In this document: piece by piece, positions 47,111 to 59,213 of the stretch
Numbering within the stretch: the stretch's first letter is position 1
How the letters are laid out: every line of letters starts with the position of its first letter
Source of the DNA: Chlamydoabsidia padenii
Taxonomy: Eukaryota; Mucoromycota; Mucoromycetes; Mucorales; Cunninghamellaceae
DNA: 64,000 bases
Direction: 5' to 3'
Assembly (NCBI GenBank): GCA_025330725.1
Contig: JAIWND010000001.1
Span: 992,001-1,056,000, forward strand
The notes under the pieces: generated by a model
The model's database searches: none
Seen by the model: only the letters and a program-made list of their open reading frames with translations
Told to the model about the DNA's origin: nothing
Made by a program: the position numbers and the translations under genes

Positions 47111-47852
47111 AACAGGGTATTAACTAGTTCCATGTACTTTAGTGTTCATAAAAGCAAGGGTCAGTGTTTCAAGTCTTGTTAATAATGAGACAGAGGTGAG
47201 ATCTGACGAAGAATGAGAGAGGTCAATATTCAATTTTAGTAGTGGATACCATATCCTTTTACTTTCTGTTTTTTTACGAAGTAACTTACTGCTCGTGATT
47301 AGACAAAGGCAGGTTAAGTATATACTTTTGCATGCTTCACAATATCGTAACAACAAGATCTAGGGAGAGTGCGATGGTAAAGAAGATTATTTAAAGGAAG
47401 TAAGAGATGTTGGAAGAGAAGAAAAGAAAAGAAAAGAAAAAAGGCATTACGTGCCTTTGTAGGAAAATCGGAATTTGAATCGAGTTTAGGAGTCGAGATA
47501 TAAACTTTGAAAACCGGGATTTGAAATGTTGAGGTCGGGATGTAAATGTCATTTCCTGCATGATTTTCATTCAGAGTAGGGAGGCAAAAAAAGGAAAAGA
47601 AGGTACGCGGGAGTTCAAGAACATGGTATGTACATGAGAATCGGCTGATAATGTGTGTTGTCAATCAGTGGGTGGATAAGATGTTTATTAATATTTCAAA
47701 GTCTAAAAGTAATAAGAAGGAAAAAAAAGTAATGTAGTAGTATCTATATGGAGTGTATTAATTAATCGATTGGAAATAAAAGAATTAATGGAAGAGGATC
47801 TAAATCTATTAAGAGGAGTAAGGGTAATTCTTTCTTTTTTTTTTTCTTTCTT
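47111..47852. other. Intergenic region
   Basis: About 740 bp with a CGGGATTTGAAAT motif at 47515-47527 and a related CGGAATTTGAA near 47469. Open frames here look non-coding. Confidence 0.4.
47515..47527 (+). promoter_or_regulatory. E2F/CHR-like motif
   Basis: CGGGATTTGAAAT preceded by C, about 405 bp upstream of the start end of the decayed membrane fragment at 47110. Confidence 0.35.
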
Positions 47853-48457
47853 TCAAATCATGGAGGTAGTAGCTTGGATCAGATCGACCAATGCATCATG
47901 AGAGATTTTCTTGCAAGTGGCGGGCAAAACCAAAGGCGGCGTGGCAGGTCCTTCCTCGATCGAGTACAAGGATGAAGAGGAAGACGAGGTAGAACATGAA
48001 GGAACAGGTTGGCACGTGAAATCATGCGTATAGTGTAAGATGGATTGGGTGATTGACTGGATGGGTTGTTGGATAGGGAGATAGGGAACATGTGGTTGTG
48101 GTGCTTTTTCAGGCACCATATCGGGCTGATCGCATAAAAATGAACGGCATTCAAGAATTCGCCATTTCAATTCGAAAAGTGAAATTCGGTGGGCAGGATC
48201 GAGGCAAAAGATGCGTTGTAATAATTCGTCCAGTTCGGTTGAGATAGTGGGTAAGATGGTGGAGAAAAAATGGTCTGGTTGTTGAGTATAGGCAGCAAAA
48301 GTGCTATCTTCCATCGTAGCCTGCCGCCATGGGTTTCGTCCAGTGACCAGATTGATGAGGATCACACCCAGACTCCATATATCGTTTTGCTGTGTGCCAT
48401 ACCCTTTGATTTTTTTATTGTCTCGAAGTAAGCCTGATTGACATTCTAAATCATCAT

Positions 48458-48496
<39 letters not shown>

Positions 48497-49101
48497 TCGT
48501 CAGTTTCCAATTCTATTTTTAGATTCATGCGCTATTTTTAAGGCTTCTTACCTGGTGAAAAGTAAAAAGTCGATCCACACCCGAACTCCGCAGAGACAGA
48601 TTGAGTCGTGGCCAATCCAAAATCCGCCAATTTGACATGCAAACCATCCATCAACAAGATATTCTCGGGTTTGAGATCCCGATGACTGATCCCTCGTCGA
48701 TGACAATGCTCAACAGCTTCCAAGAGTTGTAAAAACACATGTCGAATGTTCTGATTATTCCCGACAATGCCATGATGAGTGATGGCTGAAAATAAATCGC
48801 CCTGAGTTGCATATTCGAGTACCAAAAAGACATGCCCATTCGCCTGTCTGATTACTTTTTTCAAACTCAGAATATTTGCATGATCAGACACATGAGCATG
48901 TAATCGGATTTCTGCACGAGTTGCTCGATTGTCATTGGCCAATAATTTGACGGCTACTTGCTGATACGGCGCATGAATTTTTCGACCCAAATAGACCACA
49001 CCGTAAGCGCCAATGCCTAGGATTGAACAGAGGCGGATGGAATGATTGTCGATGGTTTTGTTCAAATAGGATTGTGGATTAAGAATGGGATGAAATGACA
49101 T
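47853..49101 (-). CDS. Ser/Thr protein kinase, Ran1/Pat1 or Sks1/Vhs1 type
   Basis: Two exons (48552-49101, 47853-48445) encode 380 aa. Gly-rich loop LGIGAYGVVYLG near residue 29, catalytic lysine in VAVKLL near 52, HRDLKPEN near 140 with the catalytic Asp, and LADFGLA near 160 as the DFG motif. The activation segment ends YFSPE in place of the APE-type motif. All catalytic residues are present. GRNPWRQAT and FSTILPTIS fit the fungal nutrient-responsive Ran1/Sks1 group, whose members regulate meiosis or glucose response. The C-terminal about 90 residues are Pro/Ser-rich. The intron contains an A-tract of about 34. A TATAAAAAG box (minus strand, about 49164-49174) lies about 65 bp upstream. 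Confidence 0.9.
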
Positions 49102-49922
49102 GGGGAGAGTGATATAAGAAAAAGAGAAAGAGAAGGAAGAGGGAAAGTGATGAAAAATCGTAGGGCTTTTTATATTTCAGATCGAATTGGGCCCTCATGG
49201 CCACATAAATCAAAGCTGCCACGCTTTACTTCTTCTATTTACCAATTTACCAAAGAATAGGAGGTAAGATTGCTAAATAGTAACAAACGGTCCGTGTACT
49301 TGGCTCCTTCTAGCATCGGCGTGTTAGAGAAAGTCGTCAGTCACCAAGTGACGGCAATGGTAGAAAAGAAAAAAAAAATGAATCACGACGAGGTTCTCCT
49401 TTTGGTGCACATGATTTCCTTCACCCCCCCCCCGAGAAGGCTGTGAGCTTTTTTTGCATGAACGACGAGGAGCTAATTTCAAACGCCGACATGTCTTCTT
49501 GAGATGGTCAGATATCACATTTAGCAATGCTCTTTTCGTACACCAATCAATTAGATTCTTTTCTCCTTCCTGATTCTCCTATTTGGGGGAGTAAAAGACG
49601 GGTCCAGTTCTCCTTGATCCAATGAAGGAGAGAAAAGATCGCGTGGTTTTGGACCCAAGGTTTAGGAATGAGAAGAGTCTAATGAATCCATATTCAGGTT
49701 ATAGGGGAAGCCAGCCTTTTTTTTTTTTTTTTTTTTTTTTCTTGTTATGGAGTAGATCCTGTATATTAGTACCTCCCTTTTATTACATGAGATTTTTATA
49801 AAGACAATGGGTGATGGTAATGATGATGATAATACTTTATTAAGTTAATGGAAGATTTTAAAAAAACTATACTACTACTACTACTACTACTAGGTTCTGC
49901 CCCCCTGATCAGTCAAGATGTT
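49102..49922. other. Kinase promoter and TRAP-alpha 3' region
   Basis: About 820 bp with a TTTCAAACGCCG element near 49478, a C-tract (49423-49434), a T-tract (49718-49740) and an ACT trinucleotide repeat (49869-49893). No gene was seen. Confidence 0.45.
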
Positions 49923-50422
49923 TTACTTGCGAGAAGAGTTTGTTCGTTTCTTGGCACGAGGGGATTGCTTGGGGCTGTTCTTGAGATGGTGTTCAGGGAT
50001 CCAGGATTCATCCAAAACCATTTGTCCTTTTTCATCACGATGAGCCGCACGCACAGTAGTTTCATCAGTCTTGGTCTACAAAACAAAGGAAGGTTAGTTG
50101 GTACACACATGTCATATATAATAGAAAAAGACTTACAGGGGTCTTCTTTTTTTGGCTACCACCAAAGAAGGCTTCACGGACAATATACAGGACACCCAAA
50201 GTACCAGCAGCCATGATCGCATACAAAAAGAGGCTAAAAAAAGAAACTTGTCAGTATGGAAGCAAATCACTTTCCCCCTTCTTTTTCTTCTTCTTCTGCT
50301 TCAAGCTACTTACAGTTGAGCATCAAGTAGAGACGTTTCAGGATCAGTCACAGTAATGTTTCCATTATAACCAATAATACGAACAGGTTTGCCCTAGTGA
50401 TATACAACAGTCATTTAGTATT

Positions 50423-50459
<37 letters not shown>

Positions 50460-51114
50460 TGGTTTAATATTCTTAATCTATTTATACTTACGTCAGCCAA
50501 CAAGTCAACATACACCGTCAAACCAAGTTCACCAGGGGCAAATTCGGAATAGAATTGATAGGGCAATTCCAGGGTAGCCTTTGAAACCAGAGGAGAATCA
50601 TAGCGAAGACCAGGCAACTACAAAGAGAAGAAGAGAAAGGTGAATATGTTAATGAGTGTGTCGTCCTCCATCATTATATATACTACTTACGTTACGAATC
50701 ACTTTGGATTCATCACCAACCAGAGTCACCTTACCAGACACATTAACAATAGAAGCATCCAACTTATCCTTATTGGTCAATGTCAAGATCACACCATTCT
50801 TTTGTCCATTAACAATCACTATATAGATAGGGGTAGAATGACAGGTTAGTTGTGTTTCATCCTTCCTCTTCCTTTTTTTTTCTTCAATGACATGACTTTA
50901 TACTTACAGCCAAAGGGGTTATCAGGGAATTGAGCAACCACTTCAATGTTCAGGGTAGATTCAGTGGTTTCTTGTGCAAAGACTATATCAATATAAAAAG
51001 AAGTTAGACAGGGGTCAGGTTACCATCATCTTTCTTTTGACAAGCGCGTTACTTACCAAAGACGGAGGCCAATAGAAGAACAAACAAGGTCCAGAAAGAT
51101 GAGAGTTTCGCCAT
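49923..51114 (-). CDS. SSR1: Translocon-associated protein alpha (TRAP-alpha/SSR1)
   Basis: ER membrane subunit of the TRAP complex that sits at the Sec61 channel and assists protein translocation. Seven exons (51057-51114, 50908-50982, 50691-50818, 50492-50617, 50314-50393, 50137-50233, 49923-50075) encode 238 aa. Residues 1-22 are a signal peptide (FWTLFVLLLASVF). The lumenal beta-sandwich contains FPDNPFGFIVNGQKN, KVIRNLPGLRYDSPL and LPYQFYSEFAPGELGLTV, all TRAP-alpha hallmarks. A membrane span (LLFLYAIMAAGTLGVLYI) lies near residues 165-182, with a short basic cytosolic tail ending in Arg/Lys/Ser. An acidic N-terminal lumenal stretch seen in animals is largely absent. Confidence 0.92.
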
Positions 51115-51356
51115 TTTGATCCAACAAGTGTGAGAGAGTGGAAAGAGATGCGAATTGGTTTGGAAAACAAAAAAAGTCAAAAAAATAAGAAAAGGGTGGC
51201 TCACTTTTATTGGCTCGCTTATTTTTTTCCCATTCAGAGTGGCAAGCCAAAACTCCGACGATCTTCTCGATTGGTATAACAGGCACAAAGCAAATGATTG
51301 GTAAAAGTCAATAAGATTGGTTTTTATTATATAACAAGAAGTGAGAGGAAAATAGT

Positions 51357-53464
51357 CTATTTTCTAAGGGAATGTTGTTTAATGAATAAGGTAGATAGTA
51401 GATGTAATCCAGCAGAGCAAGCACAAAAAACAAAGGCATATCGAATGGCAATAGCATAGGTTTCAAGGACAATGACCAGGGTGTCTGCAGGTAAAAGGTG
51501 TCTGACTTCCATCATGGATCGTCGAGCAATATCAATTATCTATTAAGAATATAAATGGCAATCAGACGGTCTAATTTCTATAATCCATCAAGAATATTAC
51601 CTTTTCGGCATCAGGCCCCTTGATTTGCTGAATCAAAAGATATTTCACGAGCCCATTGAAGATGGCTTGAGATCCACACAACCCAATCACACTACCCGTG
51701 GATCGGAAGAGATACGAGATAGAGGTCACTGTAGCCATATCTAATTTGCCCCCCCCCCACACACACACACAGAGAGAGAGAAGAAGAAAAAGTTAGTTAT
51801 TTAGTTAAAAATAGATCAATTCCTCTTCTTTTTTACCTTTTGATTCTACACAAGACAAGATCGAGGACATGGCCGCTGTCAAGAAGGAACCAGTCGAGAA
51901 CCCATCTGCCATAAGGACAGGGTACATGATCCAGGTAGGTGTAGATGTGGTCCAGCTAGTATAAGATAACATGGCTACCAGTTGAAGGCATCCTGCAAAG
52001 GTCATATAATACTTGTATTCCCCCGTCCGGTTCATATGCACGCCCGCATACAAAGAACCCACAGAGGCCCCAATCACCCTTGGTACAAACATATAACCAG
52101 CTTGAGATGGTGTATAATTCAACAATGCCTATGAATTTCCAGGGGAAAAAAAAAGTAAGGTTGGTTAGACCATAATCCACCCACAGTTGTACGTGCATTA
52201 CCTGATAGAATAAGGGAATGGTATAGGTACTTGCAAGAGAGCACACACAACCACAAAAGTTGACCAATGAAGTAGCTAACGGAGTACGATCAGTGATGAT
52301 ATACCAAGGCATCAAAGGTAATTCGGCCACCTTCTTTTCCACCACCAAAAAGACACCCAACAATGCAATACATCCTACCAAAAGACCCAGTACCCATGGG
52401 TCAGACCAAGCCCGGGTATTTCCACCCAAGGATGTTGCAATCATAAAGCAAAGCACAGACAAGACGATCAACATCGCACCCACATAATCAATTTTTTGAA
52501 TCCTTGTCCATCTACTTGTAGTGCCACAAGTCATTAGGTTGTAGTCGGTCAATTTCCATGTAGCAATATAGATTGAGATCAATAAAAAGGGGATGTTGAG
52601 GTAAAAACAGTATCGCCAGCCTATTGAGTCGGCCAATACACCACCAAGAGGAGCACCCACCACTGCACCTACTGCATACCAAATATTGGCAAATCCTTGA
52701 TACTTGCCCCGTTCACGTAAAGTTACCAAATCACTTGTAATCACTGCAGACATCTATAAGAAAGTAAGATAAAGTTAGTTCCACCCCTATGATGTCTATG
52801 TGTACTGTTATTGTTTTTACCGTATTGAGACCACCACCACCGATCCCAGCAATTGTTCGAGAAATTACCAACGTCACCAAGTCTCTTGATAGACCACACA
52901 TCAAGGAACCAATAAAGAAAACCATCACACAGAATTGGAGAGTTGTTTTGCGACCTAATGAATCAGAGAGTCTGCCATCTAATTCTTCCCCCCCCCAAAA
53001 AAAAAAGAAAGTGTGTGTTTGTATTAGACGTATGTTATCTATAAAGATTATTTGAACTTACATAATGGTTGGAGTGCTGTGAAACTAAGCATATACGACG
53101 TAGCTACCCAGATAACATCATTGGACCTAGACAATACTGTGAGTTCTTGTTTCATTTGGTGCTTCTTCTTTTTTCATGTCATTTACCTATGGAATTCCGT
53201 TCCTATCTTGGGATAAATGGTTGCAACAATACTACCATCTAATGAAGCCAAAAGAATACCTACCCAAAGACTAAATAAAAAGGACCGAGTTAATATGTGT
53301 ACTCTTCTTTGCTCTTCTTTTGGTTACCCTACTAGAATGGTATATATGTTGGCTCCATTCAGATTCCTTTGGATAGCATTTTTTCGATCTTGTTCAGTCA
53401 ATGGACTAGCCTCCATTACGATTGTATCATTGTCCAAAAGTCGTGTCCTTTCATCCACTGTCAT
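51357..53464 (-). CDS. MFS transporter, DHA2/VBA-like drug or basic amino-acid carrier
   Basis: Predicted proton antiporter with about 14 membrane segments. Eight exons (53328-53464, 53187-53270, 53062-53126, 52821-52978, 52202-52753, 51837-52128, 51601-51740, 51357-51539) encode 536 aa. LLASLDGSIVATIYPKIG in TM1 is the DHA2-family signature, YGRLSDSLGRK is MFS motif A and GAVVGAPLGGVLADSIGWR is the antiporter motif C. The acidic N-terminus with a LLDNDT-type dileucine hints at vacuolar sorting, as in VBA basic amino-acid transporters. Multidrug export is the alternative. Substrate cannot be read from the sequence. A TTCAAATCCC element lies 117 bp upstream. Confidence 0.88.
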
Positions 53465-53580
53465 GTTGTAATTTGAGAGGAAGAAAAAGAAGAAAAGAAA
53501 CCAATTGTGATTTTTTTTAGCTAAAAATCAGCGTGTAACCACTGGCGGCGATTGAAAAATGGTCGTACATATGCGATTGA

Positions 53581-53590
53581 TTCAAATCCC
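53581..53590 (-). promoter_or_regulatory. Partial E2F/CHR-like motif upstream of MFS gene
   Basis: TTCAAATCCC without the final GC, 117 bp before the MFS start at 53464. It keeps the CHR half and only part of the E2F half. Confidence 0.25.
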
Positions 53591-53688
53591 AACATGGTAA
53601 TCCCCCAATGCAAAAAAGATATGATATCATGATCCCCACAGGGGAAGAGGTGTTTTTTTTTTTTATTATGTTGAAGAGAGAATATGAT

Positions 53689-56600
53689 CTATTTTATAAT
53701 TTTATATCCCAAATCCATAGAAGCCTTTAGGAATTCTTGTACAAGAGACTATAACAAGGGAAGGAGTTAGTAAAACATCAAGAGACAGACATTAAGGACT
53801 TACCTTGAAATGACTAGAGACACCATTCAATCTAGATCGAAGCTTTGTCAATTTTTCCGTATCATGAGGTAACCTCTTTGTAAGTTCCGAGGTAGCATAG
53901 CCATGAAGCAAATCCTGCAACAAAATGGAGTTGGATGAGTTTTAATGTATGCATGATATTATTATTGTTAATTACCAAGATCGTTTTGTAGGTCAGGATG
54001 ACATCAAAGATGGAATTCAGTTGCATGGATAACGGCGGGGCTTTCAGACCGGTCAGGAAACCCTTGTGTGCTATATCATATAGATATTGAGCATGTGCTT
54101 CAATCACCGCGTCCAAATCAATGCTTTTTGTGTTGATCCTTGTTTCCAATTTTTCCCAAGAGTATTCCAGTACCTATACAAAAGAGTGGTTAATAATATT
54201 TCTTTCCAAGTGGAGGGAATCTTACCTCGAATAGATAGTAGTGCTGTAATTGATAAATAAAGTGGATCATTCTTGCAATCATCAATTGTGCTTCATGCAA
54301 GTCTTGTGATAATTCTAATAAATAGATGAATAGAAGGGTTTAGTTATCAATGTCATTCTCTTTTTGGACCCTTCCCTCCCCCCCCCACCTTTTTTTTTTT
54401 TTTTTTTTTGTTACCTGGTATGGAAGCAAACGTCCGACTAGCTGTTCCCCATCGTCGCCAAGCTTCTGATAAAGTATATTCAACCCGTTTCAACCTCCAT
54501 AAAAAGTTGAAGACCCGGAGATATTGGTTCATCATGGGTGGACTAAGCACAGTGTTGATGGGTGAATCCACATGGTAGTCAAGGGTGAATACATCCCAAC
54601 CCAAATCTTGTGTTCCTACCTGTATAGATGCATTATTATCCTTGTAAGTACTACTACCATCACTGTTATAGTTTATCTTTATGATTTACCTCTAAGATAC
54701 GGACATCCAATCGATTCAGAATAGCAGGTTCATCAAATTGAGCATTAGAAGCCCGAATTGCCGTTTCTAATACACCCGTAAGATTATGTCGATATAATGT
54801 GTTGGCAGGTCGATTTAATGCAGGTCTAAAAGTAAAGAATATCAATGATCATCATGTTCTTTATATTAAAGTATGATACTTACCCTAATGTCACCATCAG
54901 ATATTGAATAAAGTCACCTTGTCCAAGTAGCAAGTAGCGTTTCAAGGCACGTAAATGATCCATCAACTTGTACTTGTCCTTCAATAACGCCAATAGTTGA
55001 TTACTTGTTTCCAAATACATTGTATCCACACAAAGTTCGATAGTTTGCATATCACCATATTTGAACGTATGCCATGCTATAAACAAAATAAAAAGATGTG
55101 AGTATATTTTACAAATGATGATTTGATTTCGGCTTACGTAAGGTCGTCGAGTTTTCTGCATAGTATTTCTCCACCAAAGTTTCATCATGACAGCTGTACC
55201 GAATAAAGTTGAGAGATTTACCAATAGAGAAGATCTACAGCATGTTGTGTTAGTCATCCGTCATTGTATATTTGTTCTGTTATCTTACCTTTTGAGCTAG
55301 TTCGGGAGAGATAAAAGGTGGAAGCATATCTGCTCTAAGTGTGTATTTCCTTTGCCAAAGTTCTTCTTCTGTTACGGAGGGATCAATAGCCACAAAGAAT
55401 TCACCATAAGGATCATCTAATTCACCTTCAGAGATCCATCGTTTAAGCATTTCATAAAAGGGTTTTGAAACCTAGAATAGATAAAGTCAATGTTAGATTA
55501 TTATTTTTTTTTTCCCTCAAACCTGTTACTTTACCTCTTGCAGCATTTCGCTGACATATTGTTTAAAATTTGGATCACCATGGTTGGTATAGCTATGCAT
55601 TATTGATACCAGAGCGCCTCCTTTTTGATCTAGATAACAAAATGTTAATGAGCCCCACACCTTTTTTATTATTACTTGTTTACCTCTTTTACTTACCTTG
55701 ACCCATATCCACCAATACATCCATCCATTTCAATCGTTGTAAGCTTTCTTGAGTCCATACCAAAAGTCGTTTAAGAGTCAAAGATTGTTCACTGGGTATA
55801 AAATCCGTATCGGGTTGAATTTGTTTTTCGATTTGAGCTTCCAAAATAGCAATCAACTTGTAAAATTCCATCAATTCCGATTGTAATGCAGAGCAAAATG
55901 ACTAGAGAAGATATAAAAACAAGTTGAATCAATATATAGTTCATTATATTAGTATTCTTTCATTACCTGTCCCACGAGACCCATGGATAGTTGAGCAAAA
56001 TGTGTATTGATGAATTTCTGTACACGTTGATAGAGCCAACCCAATTCAGTCAATCGATAAATCAGGTCTTGAGTAGGTTTCGGTACAGAAAGATGAGTAT
56101 CCAAGACGTATTCATTATTGATAGGGTCAAAGGTGATATATTGTCCATCGATACCTTGAAAGATATAGATCAAGTCACGTAACAAGTATGCCTCTGGGAC
56201 GACGATACCTTCTGTTGTTGTTGTTGTTGTTGTTGTTGTTGATGGTGGTGTTGTTTCTTGTCGAGCATGAGCTAGTTGGAGTGCAGCAGGTAAGGATCGA
56301 TCGTGAGTTAGTCGACGTCGTATTCTTGGTGATTCTTCTGTTTGGGGTGAGGGACTTGTGTCATGAGATTGGAGGCCGGAAGATAAAAACTGACTAGCAT
56401 CACGCTTCTTGTCAAAATAAGAGTAAAAAAGACTTGTTATTGCTTGTTTTTGTTTTTTTTAAAGGTTATGTAGATTAGTTGTGTTTTACTTCTTACCAGC
56501 GGGGTTGAGGGAGCTGAGCCTTTTGGATCGCTGAGAAGATGGAGTAAGTATAGAATGGACCATTTTTTAACCAAGACTTGCTATATGATAAGGAGAGAAG

Positions 56601-57160
56601 AAGTGAGTTAATGCTGGAAAAACCAGCAGCAAGTCTATTTTATTGTTACCTGAGAATCCAGTTTGTTGTATAAATGACCAAACTTTAGCGCCTTTGCAGA
56701 GTTCTTTGGGTTCATCATGACTATAATAAACAAAAAAAAAGAATCAGTTTATCCATTCCACCCTCCATATTACCCAAATTACGTTTCCTCCTAATAAGAT
56801 TGGCCACATGGTTTTCGTCTTCCAACACGGTAGGTTTTGATTGCCTATTACAAGTCAAAAAGAAGATCGTTTATATTAAAAGAAAGGTGCCAAAGTGTAT
56901 TGCGTTTCTTACCTTGATATAATGAGAGCACTTTGATCAAGTAAGTCCTGATACCGTTGTTCCCGTTGTTGTAGATTCATATTTTCTTCATTCCCGTTGG
57001 TGCATTTGTGTATCAGTTTCTTCAGTGTCGATGCTACGCGAGGATCAAGTAAGGAGGTGGGTGTTAATGGATTATATTCTTGTCGAGGTGAGTGATAGTT
57101 AGATCCAACAGATAACCGATACGATGGTGGTAAGTGAGATCGTGTATCGTTTCCGTTCAT
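53689..57160 (-). CDS. Gamma-tubulin complex component 3 (GCP3/Spc98-like)
   Basis: Microtubule nucleation subunit that pairs with GCP2 in the gamma-tubulin small complex at spindle poles. Sixteen exons encode 825 aa: 56913-57160, 56783-56844, 56650-56720, 56497-56580, 55967-56407, 55697-55901, 55535-55629, 55289-55471, 55138-55234, 54884-55076, 54690-54825, 54415-54619, 54226-54314, 53976-54173, 53804-53914, 53689-53748. [19 protein letters not shown] near residue 210 is the GRIP1 signature distinguishing GCP3 from GCP2. [21 protein letters not shown] and [18 protein letters not shown] belong to the C-terminal gamma-tubulin-binding GRIP2 domain. A poly-Thr run (GTT repeat at 56213-56241) sits before GRIP1. 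A recurring promoter motif is 97 bp upstream. Confidence 0.9.
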
Positions 57161-57544
57161 CGGGTAGTGATTTGAAAAGGCAAAAGAAAGAAGGGGATTT
57201 ATTTTTTTCAAATAAAAAAAAAAAGAGAGACCTCAACAAAAAGATCCTCTATACTATTTCAAATCCCGCTTACCGCACCTAATGTTTGATTCATGCTTTC
57301 TTGTGATCCGTTGTCAATAGTTTTAATACCAACTTCCCACACCCATGTCGTCATGATCAAGTTAAAAATCACGCATAGTATTGTCATGTATAAACCTATA
57401 AATAAAATGATGATGATGTAAAAAAAAGACCTTTTTTTTATTGCTGTTATGTACAAAGAGTAAACAAATACAGTTTTTTTTTGGGGGGGGGGATGAAGGG
57501 GTGGATTTTTTTTTTTTGTATGTGTGTATGTGTGTGTTGACTAA
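57161..57544. other. Intergenic region between two minus-strand genes
   Basis: Contains the GCP3 promoter motif and a short open frame (57259-57456) with a hydrophobic stretch that is not supported as a gene. A G-tract lies at 57483-57492 and a TG-repeat at 57518-57537. Confidence 0.4.
57257..57269 (-). promoter_or_regulatory. E2F/CHR-like motif upstream of GCP3
   Basis: TTTCAAATCCCGC, exact reverse complement of the recurring motif and thus in the same orientation as the minus-strand GCP3 gene, 97 bp before its start. Confidence 0.45.
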
Positions 57545-58177
57545 CTAGGGGCCACTTTCGCTGGGAGATTGGCGGAATTGATTCAGGGCATCCAAAGCAT
57601 CCAGTTCGTCTTGAGTCAAATTATCCAAGTCTTGCTTTTTTTCCCGTTGTTGTTGTTGTTGTGTAGAGTCGTCAAAAGAACCTGACAAAGAGACAGGAGA
57701 TATCAGTCCGTTTTGTTGAGAAGAAGATCTGTTATCCATCTTTCTACTTTGTGTTGATGTTTGTTGGAGTTTGGTGGTGTTGGTGGGTTTAGGTCGGATA
57801 TGAATGTCGTCAGGAGTTCGGTTCTTAGTTTTTTGGTGTGTTTGAGCGTGTTGTCGCATGTTGTCGTATCGACTAAACTGTTTATTACAGTCTGGGTATT
57901 CACATTCGAAGGGTTTCTATATAAATAAATACGTTAATGGCAAGTTCAGGGGCAGGTGATGACGGACTTACTTCACCCGTATGTTTTCTATTATTATGAC
58001 ACAAAAAAGTGAATGACGTTAGTATTGATACCATAAGAAGTGTTAGTCTACTTACCTAATGTGTCTAGCCAGATGCTCACTTCTGGAAAACACCATGGTA
58101 CATTCACCATACCCCTCGCACCGGAATTGTTTCAAACGTCGAAAGGTTCGTTTTTTAGAGGGAAGTTGAGGTGCCAT
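57545..58177 (-). CDS. C2H2 zinc-finger transcription factor (two fingers)
   Basis: Three exons (58056-58177, 57972-57987, 57545-57916) encode 169 aa. Two adjacent C2H2 fingers occupy residues about 17-75: FRCEGYGEC...HLARHIRKHTGE and KPFECEYPDC...NMRQHAQTH, joined by the canonical TGEKP linker. The linker and finger edges are built from the 16-nt exon 57972-57987. This twin-finger architecture is that of fungal stress and nutrient regulators such as Msn2-like or Com2-like factors. The tail is Gln/Ser-rich with an acidic LTQDELDALDALNQF stretch that could activate transcription. Target genes unknown. Confidence 0.85.
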
Positions 58178-59213
58178 TAATGTATAAAGAATTTGGTATA
58201 ACAAACAAAGTGATGGTATAAGTATGATCTATGTAAAAGAAGAAGAAGATATTTTAAAATAATAAAAAATAAAAAATAAAAAGGAATAAGGAGAAAGGAA
58301 AGAAAGGGGAGACGAAAAGTGCTCACCAAATAAGATAAAATCAGCGGCAATTGAAATTTTCCAGGAACACTCTTTTTCATCACGTCAGGGGCAATCAAAA
58401 AAGATAAAAAGGAGAATCAAGGGGAGAGGGAGAATGATAACTAAAGAGTCATTATACTTCTAAATAACTTGATGATGACTAAAAAAGATACGTATAATTG
58501 ATTGTTCTTTACTAGAGTTATCATTTTTGATGCTTACTCACGCTATTGATGGAACGATTGAAAGGTACATTTTTACATTAACTGCTGTTCACCGAAAAAG
58601 GAAAAGGTCAGTCCGTTCCAAATTCCGATGAACATCTGAATGAAGAGTAACAAGACCATGTAAGAATAGTTTATCATTGGACTCATATCAGCAGAGTAAT
58701 GGAAGGGGTGTCACAACCATCCCCCCTCTAGCGTATCCCACAATCTACTTGACTAAGATTCACTAGTTGTTATTGTTTTTTTTTTTTTTTGTTGATCTGA
58801 TGTGATCGGGCATCATTAAAAGTTTCGACAGAAACGTTCTTTGAGAAGCACATGACTTGCTCATGTATTTTGTCGCTCTCTCTCGCTTTTTTTCATTCTA
58901 TGCTTCTTGATATATAGATGAAAAAAAAAATGGTCAATTAGAGTGATTCACTGGTAAAAGAAGAAAATGTGGATTATCGGGAGTTAAATGTCAAATCCCG
59001 ATCGAGCGTCCGTGCATAATTTTTGAAATGGTGAGACGTCTAGACAAGGTAGTGAGATATATATATCAAGTTTTTAAAGAAGCCGGTATCTCGGACGATT
59101 TTTCGGAGGTTAGCATCTATTTATAATAGTTTCTTTCACAACCGAATGGGGAAAGTCAATAACCTATAAGTACAGAGACAAAGTACTCTTTCATCTTGTG
59201 TACTTTTATTCGC
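58178..59213. other. Divergent intergenic region
   Basis: About 1 kb between divergent starts. It contains a TCAAATCCCG element (58991-59000), a T-tract (58775-58790) and AT-rich leader sequence. No gene was seen. Confidence 0.45.
58991..59000 (-). promoter_or_regulatory. E2F/CHR-like motif
   Basis: TCAAATCCCG, a shortened reverse copy of the recurring motif, 214 bp before the F-box-like/DUSP gene start. Confidence 0.3.

Noticed and set aside
47314..47664. 116-residue minus-strand open frame
   Set aside because: Composition is Phe/Leu-rich from purine-rich DNA, no domain, overlaps promoter motifs and has no initiating ATG with context.
57259..57456. Short minus-strand frame with a hydrophobic stretch upstream of GCP3
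   Set aside because: It ends inside the GCP3 promoter motif, lacks an ATG start in a good place and has no recognisable family; most likely untranslated leader.
59196..59213. Upstream in-frame TTG start for the F-box-like/DUSP gene
   Set aside because: Not an ATG; fungal nuclear genes rarely start at TTG, and the F-box-like region begins right after the ATG at 59214.
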